A DNA stretch of 64,000 bases from Sutcliffiella horikoshii (lineage in GTDB: Bacteria > Bacillota > Bacilli > Bacillales > Bacillaceae_I): assembly GCF_020524325.1 (NCBI RefSeq), contig NZ_JAIVKY010000001.1, positions 156,235 through 220,234 on the forward strand. Reading direction: 5' to 3'. Under the pieces are notes generated by a model, which worked only from the letters and a program-made list of their open reading frames with translations, was not told where the DNA came from and made no database searches. Position 1 is the stretch's first letter; every line of letters begins with the position of its first letter. A program made the translations under genes and the position numbers. Positions 61,299 through 64,000 of the stretch are shown here, piece by piece.

Positions 61299-61968
61299 TC
61301 CCCCATACCACCTTTAAATATCTTGGATTTTTCGGATCTATCTCTATCTTCTCTCTAATTTTGCGAATATGTACCGCCACTGTATTTTCCGCATTGTAGC
61401 CAGGTTCTTTCCAAACCCGCTCGTATATATCATTGATGGAAAATACCCGGCCGGCATTGGTCATCAGCAGCTCCACTATTTTATATTCAATCGGCGTCAA
61501 TTTGACAGGATCTCCTTGAACCGTAACTTCCTTCAATTCTTTATCAATGGTCAGGCCGTTCAGATCAATCACTTTCTTAATTCCTTCAAACGTTCCAAGT
61601 GTGACATACCTTCTGAGCTGGGATTTCACTCTCGCGACAAGTTCCATCGGATTAAATGGCTTTGTTACATAATCATCCGCTCCCACTTGCAAGCCAAGAA
61701 TTTTATCGGTATCCTCACTTTTTGCGCTTAAAATAATGATTGGGATGTTCTTCTCCTCGCGAATTCTGTGCGTAGCAGAAATTCCATCGAGCCTCGGCAT
61801 CATTACATCTAGTAAAATTAGATGCACTTCATTTTCATGAAGCATTTCTAACGCTTCCACCCCATCTTGAGCTTTTAAGACCCTAACACCTTCATTTTTC
61901 AAATAGATTTCTATCGCATCTCTAATTTCTTTCTCATCATCTACTACCAATACCGTATAGTTCGCCAT
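61276..61968 (-). CDS. OmpR-family response regulator
   Basis: 230 residues. Receiver: acidic pair in VVDDEKEIR, phosphoacceptor Asp in LILLDVMMPRLDG, Lys in YVTKPFNPMEL. Effector: winged helix with LTPIEYKIVELLMTNAG and NTVAVHIRKIREKIE. Similar to VanR/YycF-like regulators. First gene of a three-gene operon with kinase and ECF sigma factor. AAGGGTGAG precedes the ATG. Confidence 0.92.
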   Translation of the reverse strand: MANYTVLVVDDEKEIRDAIEIYLKNEGVRVLKAQDGVEALEMLHENEVHLILLDVMMPRLDGISATHRIREEKNIPIIILSAKSEDTDKILGLQVGADDYVTKPFNPMELVARVKSQLRRYVTLGTFEGIKKVIDLNGLTIDKELKEVTVQGDPVKLTPIEYKIVELLMTNAGRVFSINDIYERVWKEPGYNAENTVAVHIRKIREKIEIDPKNPRYLKVVWGIGYKMEK

Positions 61969-62130
61969 CTCTCACCCTTCTCCCACTTACCATTCTTTCT
62001 CTATGTACACATCATATATGGTAAATCTTAAGTATTATTGAAGTATTTTCTTAAGAATTTCTTAAGTTACTAACCTATTATATAATTGTTCCGAAGTGGG
62101 AAACATAGGTAATCACAATTTATTCGGTGT

Positions 62131-62167
62131 AAAACAAAGAGGCACGCCAGTATTAATAGCGTGCCTC
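62131..62167 (-). terminator. Terminator of the GH18 gene
   Basis: GAGGCACGC / GCGTGCCTC, 11-nt loop, then TTTGTTTT on the minus strand. Confidence 0.9.
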
Positions 62168-62174
62168 CCATTCA

Positions 62175-63692
62175 TCATTTATTTAGTTCTTGATAAATTC
62201 GATTTAAAAGCACTCTGTCGGGATCTTGACTCAACTCCCACATCATCGCTCCACCAAGATCATTCTTTTTTAAAAAATCGGTTTTCTTCGCAATAGATTC
62301 CTCGTCGTCATAACTAATGAATGTATTGCCATTATACAGTACTGGCACTTGGGTTTCTTCTATCCAATAACGTTCAAATCCATTTTTTTCAATATAGTCC
62401 GCTTTAAGTTTTCCATAACTTAACGATGTACCTCCATTAAAGTCCTGATACAGTCCATTGTTGTCAGCATTAGCTTCATGGAAAACGCGTCCGTAAAACG
62501 GCAACCCCATCACCAGCTTATCTGCCGGCACACCACTTTCCATATAAGTTTCAATCCCGTCTTGGACACTCCACTGCCAACTGAACGCACTATTAGGATC
62601 TTTATACAATGGCGCATTCAGACCGGTCAACTCATCCCATTCCCCATTAATATCATAGGTCATTAACTGTATATAATCGACATATTGATGCAGCTCAGAT
62701 AATTTCATGTTTGCAGCATGTGATTCACTGGCTCCTGCTGCGATAGTAAGCAAATACTCCTTGCCATCCTTTTTTTCTTGGTCGTTCAAGGTTTCCCTGA
62801 TCTTTTTAAGTAAAAGGGTATAATTTCGCTTATCCTCCGGGCGGTTTACATTATCAGGATGTCCCCCACTCACCGGGTACTCCCAATCCAAATCCACCCC
62901 ATCAAAGCCATTTTCTAAAATAAATCGTCGAACACTTTCTGCAAATTTGGTTCTAGAATCTTCAGAAGCCGCTGCGTTGGAAAAGTTTTTCGACCAAGTC
63001 CAACCTCCCACAGAAATCATTGTTTTCAGTTGAGGATGCTGCTTCTTTAGCTGTTGCAAGTCCTTGAAATTATCATGGTCAATTGCTGGGTCTCCCACAA
63101 CTATTTCTCCATCGTTTGATATATTAGCAAACGCATAGTTTATATGTGTCAGTTTACTAGCATCAATGTTGGCCACGTTAAATCCCGAATAACTGGACCA
63201 ACCAGCATAATAACCGACCATTTTGTAGTCCGCTTCCTCTTCTTTATTCTCTACCGTAACCTTTTTCGTTGCTACCGCCTTTTGTCCGGCGCTATCATAG
63301 ACAACGATTTTCAGAATCTGCTCACCATTTTCCACCCAGGGATCGGTGGACCAATTGATCGTGTATGGTGCTTCAGTCTTTTCACCAATTAAGTAGTCGC
63401 CATTACTTGAATAAAATTCAACCTTATTAATTGAGTAGTCATCTTTTGCTTCTAACTGGAGTTTTACATCACCACTTACTACAGAATCTTCCTTTTCATC
63501 TGAAGAAGAAGTATGGGTGAAATTAATAATCTCAGGTGGGTTGTCAGTTACTTCCTCCACGACTTTTGGTTTCTTTTCTGAGCTCGAATCAGTAGATACT
63601 GGCTTTGTTGAATTGAATAAATATATAGTTATGGCACTCCCTATAACTAGCAGAGCCAAAAGAAAAAACGTAAGTTTCCGTCTAAGTTGCAT
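62175..63692 (-). CDS. Membrane-anchored glycoside hydrolase family 18 (chitinase-like)
   Basis: 505 residues. Signal anchor ~6-28, Ser/Lys linker, an Ig-like beta domain (~55-150, with PPEIINFTH and INKVEFYSSNGDYLIGE), then a GH18 barrel: SVGGWTWSKNFS, the catalytic DGVDLDWEYP with the proton-donor Glu, MTYDINGEWDE and the end AMMWELSQD. It should cleave chitin or peptidoglycan-type beta-1,4-GlcNAc links outside the cell. Full chitinase subdomain content makes chitin likely. It lies upstream of a 52-bp repeat array. Confidence 0.92.
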   Translation of the reverse strand: MQLRRKLTFFLLALLVIGSAITIYLFNSTKPVSTDSSSEKKPKVVEEVTDNPPEIINFTHTSSSDEKEDSVVSGDVKLQLEAKDDYSINKVEFYSSNGDYLIGEKTEAPYTINWSTDPWVENGEQILKIVVYDSAGQKAVATKKVTVENKEEEADYKMVGYYAGWSSYSGFNVANIDASKLTHINYAFANISNDGEIVVGDPAIDHDNFKDLQQLKKQHPQLKTMISVGGWTWSKNFSNAAASEDSRTKFAESVRRFILENGFDGVDLDWEYPVSGGHPDNVNRPEDKRNYTLLLKKIRETLNDQEKKDGKEYLLTIAAGASESHAANMKLSELHQYVDYIQLMTYDINGEWDELTGLNAPLYKDPNSAFSWQWSVQDGIETYMESGVPADKLVMGLPFYGRVFHEANADNNGLYQDFNGGTSLSYGKLKADYIEKNGFERYWIEETQVPVLYNGNTFISYDDEESIAKKTDFLKKNDLGGAMMWELSQDPDRVLLNRIYQELNK

Positions 63693-63914
63693 ATTCTGTT
63701 ACTTCCTCCTATTAAACTGCCTAACTATTATTGTAATATTCTATAGGGAGAGGATGTAGCGGTAAATATTAGCTTTAGATTCTACAAAAAAAACACTTAT
63801 CCTCTGGTAACCGCCAAAATGGAATCAAGTTCTCAGATGCTTTGCAATAGTGGCCGAATCTTGCCCTTACGCTTCATTCTTGACTGTTCCAATATAATTC
63901 ATTGTCAAAAAGCT

Positions 63915-64000
63915 CTTCATCACGTCTATGAGGACGGCTCTTCTCCTTTTTCCTCGTCACTGAAGTCTTCATCACGTCTATGAGGACGGCTCTTCTCTTT
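63915..64000. repeat. 52-bp tandem repeat array D (cut by window end)
   Basis: CTTCAT cores at 63915 and 63967 are 52 bp apart; each is followed by CACGTCT-ATGAGGAC. Text is close to array B. 63693-63914 shows no gene. Confidence 0.9.

Overview
The window comes from a low-GC, Gram-positive, endospore-forming Bacillaceae chromosome. The evidence is AGGAGG-type ribosome binding sites, frequent GTG/TTG starts, a T-box leader, LexA boxes of the Bacillus type, the sporulation gene yunB, a BceRS-BceAB module and long synteny with Bacillus subtilis. From about 20 kb to 57.5 kb the gene order follows the B. subtilis artPQR-yqjA-yqjB-yqjC-yqjD-yqjE-dinB-rnz-namA(yqjM)-yqjN-proI-yqjP-yqjQ-yqzH-polY2(yqjW)-yqkB/yqkC neighbourhood, mostly on the minus strand, with accessory genes inserted and some expected genes (zwf, gnd) not present. 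I saw no rRNA, tRNA, CRISPR array, prophage or transposase gene.

Layout. 1-4 kb: end of a secreted hydrolase-like protein, a DUF4306 membrane protein, an SGNH esterase, a DUF5694 protein and a Nif3-family gene broken by one TAA. 4.1-4.6 kb: a 52-bp tandem repeat array. 4.7-9.2 kb: BceB, BceA, BceS and BceR peptide-antibiotic detoxification, with a BceR-type operator in the last codons of bceS. 9.5-11.4 kb: a KP-43-like subtilase. 12-14.5 kb: a MutS2-like ATPase without an Smr domain, preceded by a promoter, a 7-codon leader ORF, a long hairpin and a terminator. 14.5-16 kb: a MntA/HepT toxin-antitoxin pair and a DUF421 protein. 16-19 kb: a tight five-gene operon (signal peptidase, nucleotidyltransferase, GNAT, membrane protein, NUDIX). 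19-32 kb: HAD phosphatases, YqkB/YqkC, CDGSH, a radical SAM protein, an HPr-like protein, a YolD/PolY2/YqzH SOS group, YqjQ/YqjP and T-box-controlled proI. 33-47 kb: yqjN, namA, rnz, a two-gene SOS operon, yunB, dinB, ohrR/ohrA, cheW and yqjE. 47-57.5 kb: the YqjD/Mce acyl-CoA carboxylase and epimerase pair, Prli42, yqjB, yqjA, an exported PepF, an msrA gene and artPQR. 58-63.7 kb: a coiled-coil repeat protein, a response regulator / sensor kinase / ECF sigma operon and an anchored GH18 glycosidase.

Most interesting points. (1) msrA has an in-frame TGA exactly where the catalytic cysteine of the GCFWG motif belongs, followed 13 nt later by a stem-loop that fits bacterial SECIS rules; this looks like a selenoprotein in a Bacillus. 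(2) The leader upstream of the MutS2-like gene has the parts of ribosome-mediated attenuation. (3) Four intergenic arrays share an exact 52-bp period and a CTTCAT-N7-ATGA(A/G)G dyad, and a second intergenic family is phased at 21 bp; both are close to whole numbers of helical turns. (4) A pair of LexA boxes straddles the promoter of an undescribed two-gene operon of tiny proteins between rnz and dinB. (5) The likely GTG start codon of yqjB lies inside the terminator hairpin of yqjA.
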